Origin: CAWGYT01 sp963826795 | GTDB lineage: Bacteria; Planctomycetota; Planctomycetia; Pirellulales; Pirellulaceae | DNA: 64,000 nucleotides | Reading direction: 5' to 3' | NCBI GenBank assembly: GCA_963826795.1 | Contig: CAWGYT010000009.1 | Span: forward strand, 186,001 to 250,000 | Shown: piece after piece, positions 37,584 through 46,244 of the stretch | Layout of the letters: each line of letters opens with the position of its first letter | Numbering within the stretch: the first letter of the stretch is position 1 | Position numbers and translations under genes: made by a program | The notes under the pieces: model-generated | Databases searched by the model: none | What the model was told of the DNA's origin: nothing | Seen by the model: the letters and a program-made list of their open reading frames with translations, nothing else

Positions 37584-37626
37584 GCCTTGTGCCAGGAAAA
37601 AACGCGCCGCTTTCCCTGCCTCGTGC

Positions 37627-37674
37627 TTGACACCGTCTCGCGATATCGCTACTGTACTAGTTAACTACTACAGT
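37627..37674 (+). promoter_or_regulatory. Promoter and near-perfect palindromic operator of the GntR/ABC operon
   Basis: TTGACA at 37627-37632, a 17-bp spacer and TACTGT at 37650-37655 form a housekeeping-type promoter. The -10 is covered by a 24-bp palindrome at 37651-37674: ACTGTACTAGTT and AACTACTACAGT, 22 of 24 positions symmetric. Its centre is 25 bp before the regulator start. This is the layout of autorepressed YtrA-type GntR operons. Confidence 0.75.
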
Positions 37675-37686
37675 GAGGCAGGCAGG

Positions 37687-38064
37687 GTGTTTTTTCCCAT
37701 TCAGACGAGTAACGGCTTGGCGATCTACGACCAGGTCGTCCGGCAAATCAAATTCGGCGTTGCGCAGGGACTGATCCGAAGCGGCGAACGAGTCCCTTCC
37801 GTGCGCGAGTTGGCCAGGCAATTGACGATCAACCCCAACACGGTCGCCCGCGCGTACCGCCTGCTGCAGGACGAAGCGATCCTGGAGGCCGTCCGGGGAC
37901 TTGGTTTGCAGGTCACGCCCCAGGCCGAGCAAAAATGCCGGGCGGACCGGCAGGATTTGATCCGCATTCGGCTGCGCGAGGCCCTGGCCGAGGCCCAGCG
38001 GAGCGGACTGTCGCGGGACGAGATCGAGCGTTTGGTCGCGGAGGAAATCCGGGTACTTGGCTGA
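37687..38064 (+). CDS. GntR-family regulator, YtrA subfamily
   Basis: A 125-residue regulator from GTG 37687. The winged helix (AIYDQVVRQIKFGVAQGLIR, GERVPSVRELARQLTINPN, TVARAYRLLQDEAIL) is followed by only a short dimerisation tail (about 45 residues). That is the mark of the YtrA subgroup, which controls adjacent ABC transporter genes. It sits first in the operon, with the ATPase gene 175 bp downstream and the palindromic operator just upstream. The effector is unknown. Confidence 0.9.
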   Translation: MFFPIQTSNGLAIYDQVVRQIKFGVAQGLIRSGERVPSVRELARQLTINPNTVARAYRLLQDEAILEAVRGLGLQVTPQAEQKCRADRQDLIRIRLREALAEAQRSGLSRDEIERLVAEEIRVLG

Positions 38065-38239
38065 GCCACAAACGGGTTCGGCACGTGGCGCCGGCGAGTT
38101 CGTGGGCGACCCGCGCAGGACATGTCTGGATTCGTTCTCGTTCTCGTTCTTGAATCGTGAATCGCAGATTACCGCAAGAAAACCCAATGGGCCGGGTGGC
38201 TGGACGCCTTACGAGCCGGCAGCGAAAGAGGAAACGAAG

Positions 38240-39175
38240 ATGAGTCTTGATGCCGTGATTAAGCTGGACTCGGTCTCCAAATCGTTTGGGCACCAGGTCG
38301 CGTTGGATCAGGTTTCGCTCAGGGTTCCGCCGGGGGTCGTGTTCGCGTTGTTGGGAGAGAACGGCGCCGGCAAGACGACCGCGATTCGCACCATGCTTGG
38401 CCTTGCGCAGGCGGATTCGGGAAGCTGCCGCGTCTTGGGACTGGACAGCCGCACCGAGGGCCTGACGATTCGCCGCTGCGTAGGCTACGTCTCGGAGCGG
38501 CCCGCCCTGGACGAGTGGATGACCGTGGGACAGGTGGGCTGGTTTACAGCTGGCTTTTTTCCGCCCGGCTACGAGGCGCGATATGGCGCCGAGGTCGAGC
38601 GATTGGGAGTGCCGACGGACCGCAAGATCAAGCAGCTCTCGAAAGGCATGCGATCCAAGGTCGCGTTGTCCTTGGCCCTGGCGCACGAGCCACCGCTGTT
38701 GATCCTCGACGAACCCACTTCGGGGCTCGACGCGATGGTGCGGCGTGAGTTTCTGGAGAGCATGGTCGACTTTACCAGCGACGGCAAGACGGTGCTGCTT
38801 TCCAGCCACCAGATTCACGAAGTGGAGCGGGTCGCGGACCTGGTGGCCATCGTGCGAAACGGGCGGATCCTCGTCTGCCAGCCGCTCGACTGGCTGAAGG
38901 ACCACACGACCGAATTGATCCTCACGCGGAGTGACACCGAAGCGTCATTCGAAGCGCCGGCTGGCTGCCTGACCTGCGAATCGCGAGGGCGGCAGCACCG
39001 ACTGATGCTGCGGGCCAACGAGGAGGAAGCCGCTCGGCTGGCGCGTCAACTGCCCCGCATCGAGCAATTCGAGACGCGGCGGCCTTCGTTGGAGGACATT
39101 TTCGTCGCGTTCATGCGTGCCGCAGATCCCGAGTTGCAGGTCGCGTTGGACGTATCTCAGGAGGTCGAGCGATGA
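38240..39175 (+). CDS. ABC transporter ATP-binding protein
   Basis: A 311-residue ATPase. Walker A GENGAGKTT is at residues 39-47, signature LSKGM at 133-137, and Walker B LLILDEP at 153-159, with the switch His in LLSSHQIHEVER. The C-terminal 90 residues (IEQFETRRPSLEDIFVAFMR) are typical of multidrug or bacitracin-type exporters. Start ATG 38240 behind AGAGGAAACG. The stop overlaps the permease ATG by four bases. The 175 bp before the gene hold no other ORF I trust. Confidence 0.93.
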   Translation: MSLDAVIKLDSVSKSFGHQVALDQVSLRVPPGVVFALLGENGAGKTTAIRTMLGLAQADSGSCRVLGLDSRTEGLTIRRCVGYVSERPALDEWMTVGQVGWFTAGFFPPGYEARYGAEVERLGVPTDRKIKQLSKGMRSKVALSLALAHEPPLLILDEPTSGLDAMVRREFLESMVDFTSDGKTVLLSSHQIHEVERVADLVAIVRNGRILVCQPLDWLKDHTTELILTRSDTEASFEAPAGCLTCESRGRQHRLMLRANEEEAARLARQLPRIEQFETRRPSLEDIFVAFMRAADPELQVALDVSQEVER

Positions 39176-41975
39176 ATGGGGCGGTAACGTGGCGATGCCT
39201 TTGGCGCGAGTACCGTGCAGGTCGCCCTTTTTGGCTCGCGATCTTGGCATTGTCGGTGACGCTGCAAATCATCTGGCTTTTCCTCAATTCCGTCTGGCGG
39301 CTTGATTTAGAGGACCCGATCACGGCGATTGCGCTCGCGATGCCGTTGGTCTTCGCTTTGGGAGCAGCCGGCACGTCGTTTGGTCGCGAGCATGAGGCGG
39401 GCACCTTCTCGCAACTGACGTCGCTGCCGCTGCGCCCCCGTGAGATCTGGATAAGCAAGATCTTGTTCGTCATTCTCGGCGCGTGCCTCCTGCTGGTCGT
39501 GCACGCGTGCGTGCTCGGATTCCTCCGCCTGATACAGCCTTCGTCCAAATGGCCCTCACTGGGCACGTGGCTTGTTATCTGGCTGCAGTGGCTCGTATTG
39601 GTGACCGGCGTCGGGCTGGTCTGCTCGCAGCTGATTCGACGTGCACTTGTCGCGACATTTCTCGCCGGCTTTGGAGTGTTCTTTGTCGCCGTCCTGTTGT
39701 CCAACTCCGTGCCACTCAGCCAGAATCTCCAGGCTTCGATCTATGTACTCGGGATTGGCTGCTTGTCGCTGGCGATCAGTTTTCCACTGACGGGAAGTTG
39801 GCAGCGAGATCAGCTGCGACTGGATCTGAGTCGGATCTTCGGCTCTCGGCGTCGCTCCGAGATCGCCCGAGGGATACCTTTGCGGGACGCGCGGAATCGC
39901 GTGACGACGGGCCTGGCGGTCCTGCGTCGGCTGACCTGGACGATGCTTCGCCATCAGGCGCCGATCCTGTTAGGCGGTGCGATGCTGAGCCTCGTGCCCA
40001 TCCTGTTTGCCAGCGTCACCGATCAGGCTCAAAACGGGATCTACGCGTCACTCGTTCTCTTTTGCTTCGTCTGGCCGCCCTTGCTGGGTGGAACGCTGTT
40101 CGCGTCGGAGCAGGCGCCGACGCACCGTCAATTCTTGCTGGAACACGGAGCCGACGGGCGGCAAATCTGGCGGCTGCGGCAAACGCTGGGACTGGTCGTG
40201 TGGATCGCCTTTTGCTTGACGGCGCTGGCCTGGTCGTCCGCCGTCCGTGAAGCGATTGCAGGCCATTGGCCCGGGGTGCCTCGGGGCTTCGTCACGTACG
40301 CCGTGCTGGCCTTCGCCGCGGGTCAATTCGCTTCACTTTGCATTCGCAGCCAGTTGGTTTCGCTGACCTTCACGACGCTACTGGCCGTATTCGCAGTGCT
40401 CTGGAGTCACTTGGCGACGGGCTACGCGATCCCGGCCTGGATTGCCGTCTTGCCTGCCGTCAGTTTCTGGTGCGGCGGGTGGCTGCGGGCCCGTGACTGG
40501 CTGCTGGATCGACATTCGATTCGCCATTGGGCCGGGCCGATCGCGTTGCCCTTGTTGGGTCTGTCCCTGACGTACGCAGCGCTTTACGCCCATCGTGTCA
40601 TGGAGATTCCCCGGGAAGGTCCAGGGTTTGACGTCTCCAACTTCGTCGAGACCGCGACGGCCCATTACGACGCCAGTGCGGCTGCCAAGATTCTGGCGAC
40701 CTCGCGCGAGGCGGCGGTGGGGCTGATCGCTTCCGGTTATTTTGATTCCGATTCAACGCGGCGAGCCAACGCGCTTGACGACATCGAATCGCAGCCGCAG
40801 CACGCGACGCGCTGGCGAGACCTTGCCTACGAGCGGCTGAAGCGAATCGCGCCGCTGGCCGAAGAAGTCGAATCGGCGGCGCCCGAAGTCGAGTCAGTGC
40901 GAACGCTTTTCGCCAAGCTGCTTGCGCCCGAATTGAGGCAAGCGATTGAGGACGCCCACGGCCTCCACTGCCTCACGAATCGGCAGTGGGGGTCCAGCAA
41001 GAATGCGGACAGCGTGGCTGTCGCCCGCTTGATCTGCGCCCTCTCGATGCACGCTCAGGTCCGCCTAACGCAAGACGAACTGGATGGGGCCGAAGTCGAC
41101 TACCAGGCGGCACTGAAGCTGTGCGGCCAATTGCGTCAATTCGGCTCGCCCTACGAATGGATAGAAGCTCAGCAGGCCGAGCAGGCGATTCTCGACGGAC
41201 TGGTTCTGTGGGCCGCACATCCCGAGCAGGACGCAAAACGGCTAGACAGCCTGGTCGATTGGCTGATCGCGTATTGGCACGCTCAGCCTGCCTGGACGGA
41301 ACCGATGTGCGTCGATTATATCCTCCGCCAGCGACTGGTCGACGAATTGCCCGAGTCGCTCGACGCGTTCGCGGACCAAGGGATGGCGGGAACGGCGGCC
41401 AGCCAAGTCTTTTACCCGACGCTGCTGATGCCGGGCGAGCAGCAACGTGTTCGCCGTCTCTTGAGCAATCGTTTTGCGCCCTACCTCAAGGCGATGGACG
41501 AGGCCCAACGTGACCTGCCGTTCGCGAGTCCACTGAATCGGTACCGAACCGGCGTGGACAAATCAGATGCCGGGCAGTGGATCGCAACGACGCCCATCTA
41601 CCAGTTCCTTGGCGCCGAATGGTTTCAGGGTCTCCTCCAGACGAACCTCGAGGCGGAGTCGCATCGCTGGGCGACGGAACTGCGGCTGCGGCTGGTCGCG
41701 CATCGCCTGCGGTTCGGCGAGTACCCGGTCCTGGCGGAAGACGACTCGCTGCCGACGACGATTCTGAATCAGGTTCCCTCGTCCCACTGGCACACGGTCG
41801 TCGGCGTCTTGTTCACCGATCCGATCACTCAGCAGCCCTTTCGCTATCGCATCGTCCAGCCTGACGATCCGGGCCGTTACTTCGTGTTCGATGACCGATT
41901 CACTGCCTACGGGGTCGATTGTGAGGGCGAGTGGGCGTCGTGGCGGGCGAGCGCTGCTATCCGCTGCCGCGCTGA
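39172..41975 (+). CDS. ABC-2-type permease with large soluble C-terminal domain (frameshift near the end)
   Basis: Translationally coupled to the ATPase (ATGA). Residues 1-480 contain about a dozen hydrophobic helices in two sets, as expected for a fused ABC-2 exporter pair (FWLAILALSVTLQIIWLFLN, GREHEAGTFSQLTSLPLRPR). After VMEIPREGPG, some 450 residues are soluble and helical, without a family I can name. The open frame continues to 42135 and would overlap the convergent ntrC-like gene by 135 bp. Adding one G to the run at 41933-41935 gives the natural-looking ending EWGVVAGERCYPLPR with a stop at 41975, so I end it there. Confidence 0.8.
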
Positions 41976-42000
41976 TGGACGTCGCTCCGGCGATTATCCG

Positions 42001-43368
42001 TCAGGCGTTGCCGGCCACGTCTTCGATTTCGTATTTTTCGAGCAGACGGTAGAGCGTCCGTCGTCCAATGCCGAGGGCCCGCGCGGTGCGTGCCTTGTTG
42101 CCTTTGTGGCGGCGATAGGTTTCCGCGATGTGTAACTTATTGAGCGTTTCCAGATCGCACTTGCCGCCGGCCTGGGGGGCGGTGGTCGGGGTCATGCCGC
42201 GGGCGATCTCGGGCGGCATATTCTCCAGCCGAATCCAGTCGTCCTCGGCCAGGATCTTGGCCCGCTCGATTGCGTTCTGCAATTGCCGAATGTTGCCCGG
42301 CCAGCTGTATTGTTCGAGGACCCGCACGACCTCGGGGTCGATCTGCCAGTCATCGCCGGCGAAATATTCCGCCAGCAGCTTCACGTCGCCGACTCGCTCG
42401 CGCAACGGCGGAAGGTTGATCGTGAGCACATTGATCCGGTAGTACAGATCCTCTCGAAATCGCTTCTCATCGACCTCTTTGGACATATCCCGGTTGGTGG
42501 CGGCCAGCAACCGGACGTGCACGTGTCGCTCCTTGACGGAGCCCAGTCGGCGCAGCGAACCGTCTTCCAGGACGCGCAGCAGCTTGGCCTGCAGCGAACC
42601 GGCCAATTCCCCGATCTCGTCGATGAACAGGGTTCCCCCGTCGGCGACCTCGAATAAGCCGGGCTTGGCACTGACCGCACCCGTGAAGGCACCTTTCTCG
42701 TGGCCAAACAGTTCGCTTTCCAGCAGCGTCTCGGGCAGCGCGGCGCAGTTAATCACCACCAGCGGCTTTTCCGCCAGGGGGCTCGCCTGATGCAGCGCGC
42801 GGGCCACTAGCTCTTTGCCCGTCCCGCTTTCGCCCTGAATCAGAATCGGCTTATTCGAGGCCGCCGTCCGTTCGATTAACCGGTACACATCCCGCATCGA
42901 TTCGGACTCGCCAATGATCTGCGGCGGTCGTTGATGTTGCTTGAGGACCTCTTTGAGCTGCCGGTTTTCTTTCACGAGCTGGCCGGCTGAATAGGCCTTT
43001 TGGACGAGCCGATCCAGCTCCTTCAGGCGAATGGGCTTCGTCAGGTATTCGCGGGCCCCCTTCTTGATCGCCTCGACCGCCGACTCGATGGTGCCTTCGC
43101 CGGTGAGCATCACGATTTCGGAGTCGCAGCCGCGCGACTTGAGCTTTTCGAGCAGTTCCAGGCCCGAGACGCCGGGGATGACCATGTCCAGGATCACAAC
43201 GTCAAAGTGCTGTCGGTCAGTCAGCTCGAGGGCCTCCTGAGCGGAGCCGCAATCGGCGACGCTGTAGCCGCTGCGTTGGAAGAAAGCGGCCATATCTTGG
43301 CGGAGTTCCTGATCATCATCCACGAGCAGGAGTCGAATGGCTTTTTTTTCCGAGTTGGCTTCCGCCAT
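42001..43368 (-). CDS. NtrC-family sigma-54-dependent response regulator
   Basis: A 455-residue activator. The receiver domain is at residues 10-125 (phospho-acceptor Asp61, Lys111). The AAA+ domain is at about 150-380, with Walker A GESGTGKE at 179-186, the sigma-54 contact loop GAFTGA at 226-231, and FREDLYYRINVLTINLPPLR. The Fis-type helix-turn-helix closes the protein (AETYRRHKGNKARTARALGI, GRRTLYRLLEKY). It opens sigma-54 promoters after phosphorylation, presumably by the histidine kinase at 43889. Four sigma-54 promoters in the neighbouring stress genes are its likely targets. Confidence 0.95.
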   Translation of the reverse strand: MAEANSEKKAIRLLLVDDDQELRQDMAAFFQRSGYSVADCGSAQEALELTDRQHFDVVILDMVIPGVSGLELLEKLKSRGCDSEIVMLTGEGTIESAVEAIKKGAREYLTKPIRLKELDRLVQKAYSAGQLVKENRQLKEVLKQHQRPPQIIGESESMRDVYRLIERTAASNKPILIQGESGTGKELVARALHQASPLAEKPLVVINCAALPETLLESELFGHEKGAFTGAVSAKPGLFEVADGGTLFIDEIGELAGSLQAKLLRVLEDGSLRRLGSVKERHVHVRLLAATNRDMSKEVDEKRFREDLYYRINVLTINLPPLRERVGDVKLLAEYFAGDDWQIDPEVVRVLEQYSWPGNIRQLQNAIERAKILAEDDWIRLENMPPEIARGMTPTTAPQAGGKCDLETLNKLHIAETYRRHKGNKARTARALGIGRRTLYRLLEKYEIEDVAGNA

Positions 43369-43506
43369 GTGAATCTGTCTCCGGGAGTGCTGTGCGACCC
43401 CGTCACGTGGCGTGCGGGATAGCGCGCCGTCGCGCCCGCCTTGCTGTCTTCGATCGACCCATGGGCCCTTCCGCGTCGTGTTTCCGCGCCGAGGTTGAGC
43501 ACGTCG

Positions 43507-43884
43507 CTAGGACGTGATGGAAGACATCAATCGCGAAATGGCTTCATGCAAGTCGTTTTTGCGAAACGGTTTATCGAGAAACGCCCAAGGCGGGCTTCCC
43601 GACACCGAGGCCCTTTGTTCCGAGTCTCCGGCGGCCGAGAGCATGATGCACGGCACCGGATGCACTGAGTGTATCTGACGAAGGGCTTGATCGCCATCGA
43701 GCAGAGGCATCCGAATATCGGTGATCACCAGCTCGGGCAGCTTTTCGAGGCACAGCTGGACGAGCATCAACCCGTTTTCGACCGGGTCCAGCACGTCGTG
43801 GCCCAGCCGCTCGAGCACTTTCTTGAGGTAATCACGCATGTCGGGCTCGTCGTCCGCCACGGCAATTCGAAGACGCCTGGTCAT
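43507..43884 (-). CDS. Stand-alone response-regulator receiver protein
   Basis: A 125-residue single receiver domain with the acidic pair Asp11/Asp12, phospho-acceptor Asp56 (VITDIRMPLLDGDQ) and Lys105 (FLDKPFRK), and no output domain. It starts four bases after the histidine kinase stop, so it is cotranscribed. It may act as a phosphate sink or relay between the kinase and the NtrC-type regulator 138 bp further down. Confidence 0.9.
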   Translation of the reverse strand: MTRRLRIAVADDEPDMRDYLKKVLERLGHDVLDPVENGLMLVQLCLEKLPELVITDIRMPLLDGDQALRQIHSVHPVPCIMLSAAGDSEQRASVSGSPPWAFLDKPFRKNDLHEAISRLMSSITS

Positions 43885-43888
43885 GCCA

Positions 43889-45741
43889 TCATTCTCGCGG
43901 CAAGGTGATCACAAACTCGGCGCCGCGGCGGCGAGTCTCCCCCAGCGAGATGCCTCCGCCGTGTGCGGCGAGCACCCGGTGTGCAATCGCCATGCCAAGC
44001 CCAGTGCCTTTTGTCTTCGTCGTAAAGAAAGGCTCGAAGACCTCCCGTTGAGCGCGGGGATCGAGTCCGGGCCCATTGTCTTCGACGCGAACCTCGAACC
44101 ATTCACCGTTGGGCCCTGGATGGGGGCCAGCTTCGCGGGGCAGCTCGGTGGAGGTCGACGGTCTCGGCGCGGGGCGCGACCGGCGGACGAGAGGCGTTGG
44201 AACTGGATCCGGATCAGGACGGGATCGGCGCAAGCGGCCAACGAGTTTTCGAAGAGATTACGGAAGACCTGGACGAGCCGAAACCGGTCGACGCTCAACT
44301 CCAGACGTTCCAAACCCGGCTCGATTTCCTCTTGCAGAACCGCCTCGCGCCCGTTCCGCTCCGGCTGAATCAGTTGCCATGCCTCCCGCCAGACGTGAAC
44401 CAGCGAGCAGCGGCAGCGTTCGAGGCTGATCGGCGCCGCAAAGTTGCGAACCTCGTCGAACAAGCGAGTCAGGTCGTCTTGCGCCTGTTGAGAGCGGCGA
44501 ATCAGCTGCATCGCTTCGGCGTTTTCCTCGACCTCAAACTCCAGCATTTCGGTACACGAGTTGATGCGTTGCAGCGCGTTGCGGCTTTCGTGAGCCAATC
44601 CGGTGATGGTCTGGCCGATTGCCGCGAGACGTTCGGCCTGCAGCAGGCGTTCGGCCGAGCGACGTTTTTCGGTCACGTCATGGCCCACGGCCAGCGTCGC
44701 GCTGGCGCCGTCGAATTCCTCCAGGCGGATTGCATTCCAGACCAGCCAGCGGCAGGATCCATCCCGGGCCCGGATGGGCATCTCGACGTCGTTCAAGGGC
44801 AGCTCGGCCAATGCGGTTTCCCAATCGGCCCGGCCGACGGGCAGGCAGGGATCGCGGACGAAGACGTCCAGGAACGACGCCTGTTGCACCTCGTCTGCCT
44901 CGTAGCCGGTGAGCCGTTCGGCGTAGGGACTAAAGTAGGCAATTCGCAGGTCCTCTCGCAGGATCATGATCATGCATGCCGCGGCCTCGACCAAATTGCG
45001 GAACTTCCGCTCGCTTCGCTCCCGCTCGGCCCGCGTCTCCAGCTGCAACCGATGGGATTCGTAGGAGTCTGCGATGATCGCCAGGTCCAGATCCAGGACC
45101 TTATTGACGGTTTCCACGAGCGGCCACGATTGCTCGTCCGACAAGCCGGCGGCGCGAATGGCCCGATGGATGCCTCGCCGCATGCGAGACAGGGCCATGT
45201 TGGTGTAAACCTGCTGGAGCCCGATCTCGGCGTGACGCAGACCGACTTGCCAGCGTCCCAAGACGTATTGCCGGTCGTAATTACCTTCGAACAGCTGCTC
45301 CAGCCAGCGTCGCAGGCTCTTGCGCAGTCGCTCGACTTGAACGGGCCCCTGATTGAGCACCTGACTGGCGTCCGGGTGCCGCTCGATTTCGCGATAGAAG
45401 TCGGCCACGATCTCGTCCAGCACCGGCTCGACCAGTTTCGCGGCCTCGATCATCCGGCGCGGATCGTCCTCGGACCAATCCAGGTAACTTTGCAGATCAC
45501 GATAGCGATCGAATAACTTCTCGGGCTGCACGGCGGTTGGCTCGGCGGGGATGTCGGGACGTTCGGACGTGGCGGGTCGTCTTCCGAATCGCAATTCAAG
45601 CGAGCTCACCGCGTCGGTCGGGCGAGCGAGACGAGACGATACGAGGTTAATGATCTGGTACGGCGGCCTGCGACGCGAGGCCCCTCTCACGCCATGCGAT
45701 GGCGCGACGCAGGCTTCTCGTCTGCTGTGACGTTGGCGCAT
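43889..45741 (-). CDS. Protoglobin-PAS sensor histidine kinase (frameshifted in the ATPase domain)
   Basis: Residues 75-225 match protoglobin/globin-coupled sensors. WQVGLRHAEIGLQQVYTNMA carries the likely heme-ligating His170. A PAS domain follows (245-370; IAYFSPYAERLTGYEADEVQ, WLVWNAIRLEEFDGA). The phospho-acceptor His384 is in GLAHESRNALQRI, and the N box is VFRNLFENSLAA. The frame then breaks at the GGGG run 44171-44174. One missing base restores EDNGPGLDP, FTTKTKGTGLGMAIAHRVL and the end at 43889. No membrane helices are seen, so it is a cytoplasmic sensor, probably of O2, NO or CO. First gene of a three-gene signalling operon. The true start is uncertain, as the first 60 residues look non-conserved. 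Confidence 0.85.
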
Positions 45742-45841
45742 GTGCCCGGCTGACGCAGTCTGTGCCGTTTCGGGCCGTACGATGATTGTAATCTGTTCCG
45801 ATTCTCAACAATTCGCTGCATCGACCGACCGTCGCGTGCTT

Positions 45842-45857
45842 TGGCACGTATCTTGCG
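45842..45857 (+). promoter_or_regulatory. Sigma-54 promoter for the BON gene
   Basis: TGGCACGTATCTTGCG matches the consensus TGGCACGNNNNTTGCW at 11 of 12 defined positions, with exact GG-N10-GC spacing, 63 bp before the BON start. It is the best sigma-54 site in the window. Confidence 0.88.
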
Positions 45858-45919
45858 TCGCCCGGTCATTTAGCAGGGAGCGTGACAGGTTACCGACGTT
45901 TAGCAGAGGGAGAATCGCG

Positions 45920-46195
45920 ATGGAAGGTCCAAGGCTACAAGCGCCCGAGGTATCTCACGCGAAACCTTCTGGCGACGAAGGTCCGGTCGTCATGGCACTG
46001 CTGCGGATCCAAGCGAGCCCGCTGCGAGCATGGCGGGGCCACCTGCAGGTGACGTTTCACGACGGAGCACTCGTCCTGTCGGGACACCTTCCCTCATTTT
46101 ATCTGAAGCAAGTCCTGCAGACGATAATGCGAGGTCTGCCCGGTGTCGAGCGGGTCGAGAACCAGGTTCGCGTGGGACGGATTCCCCTGCCGTGA
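45920..46195 (+). CDS. BON-domain protein (91 aa)
   Basis: ATG 45920 behind GGGAGA. Residues 30-88 form one BON domain (GHLQVTFHDGALVLSGHLPS, FYLKQVLQTIMRGLPGVERV, then ENQVRV), the alpha/beta fold thought to bind membranes or phospholipid. No signal peptide, so probably cytoplasmic. It has its own strong sigma-54 promoter and is followed 49 bp later by the APH/AAA gene, so it likely heads a stress operon. Confidence 0.85.
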   Translation: MEGPRLQAPEVSHAKPSGDEGPVVMALLRIQASPLRAWRGHLQVTFHDGALVLSGHLPSFYLKQVLQTIMRGLPGVERVENQVRVGRIPLP

Positions 46196-46244
46196 GGATC
46201 GCGTTGGCTCGATCGACAGCTGAGTTGAGGCGGGAGCGCAAATC

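Noticed and set aside
44197..45516. 439-codon rightward ORF opposite the protoglobin histidine kinase
   Set aside because: Shadow of the kinase: low-complexity Gln/Leu/Val-rich translation, no motif, no ribosome site.
45751..45766. CGGCACAGACTGCGTC upstream of the histidine kinase as a fifth sigma-54 promoter
   Set aside because: It shares CGGCACAGACTG with the site at 36295, but the GG to GC spacing is 8 instead of 10 and the TTGC element is missing.
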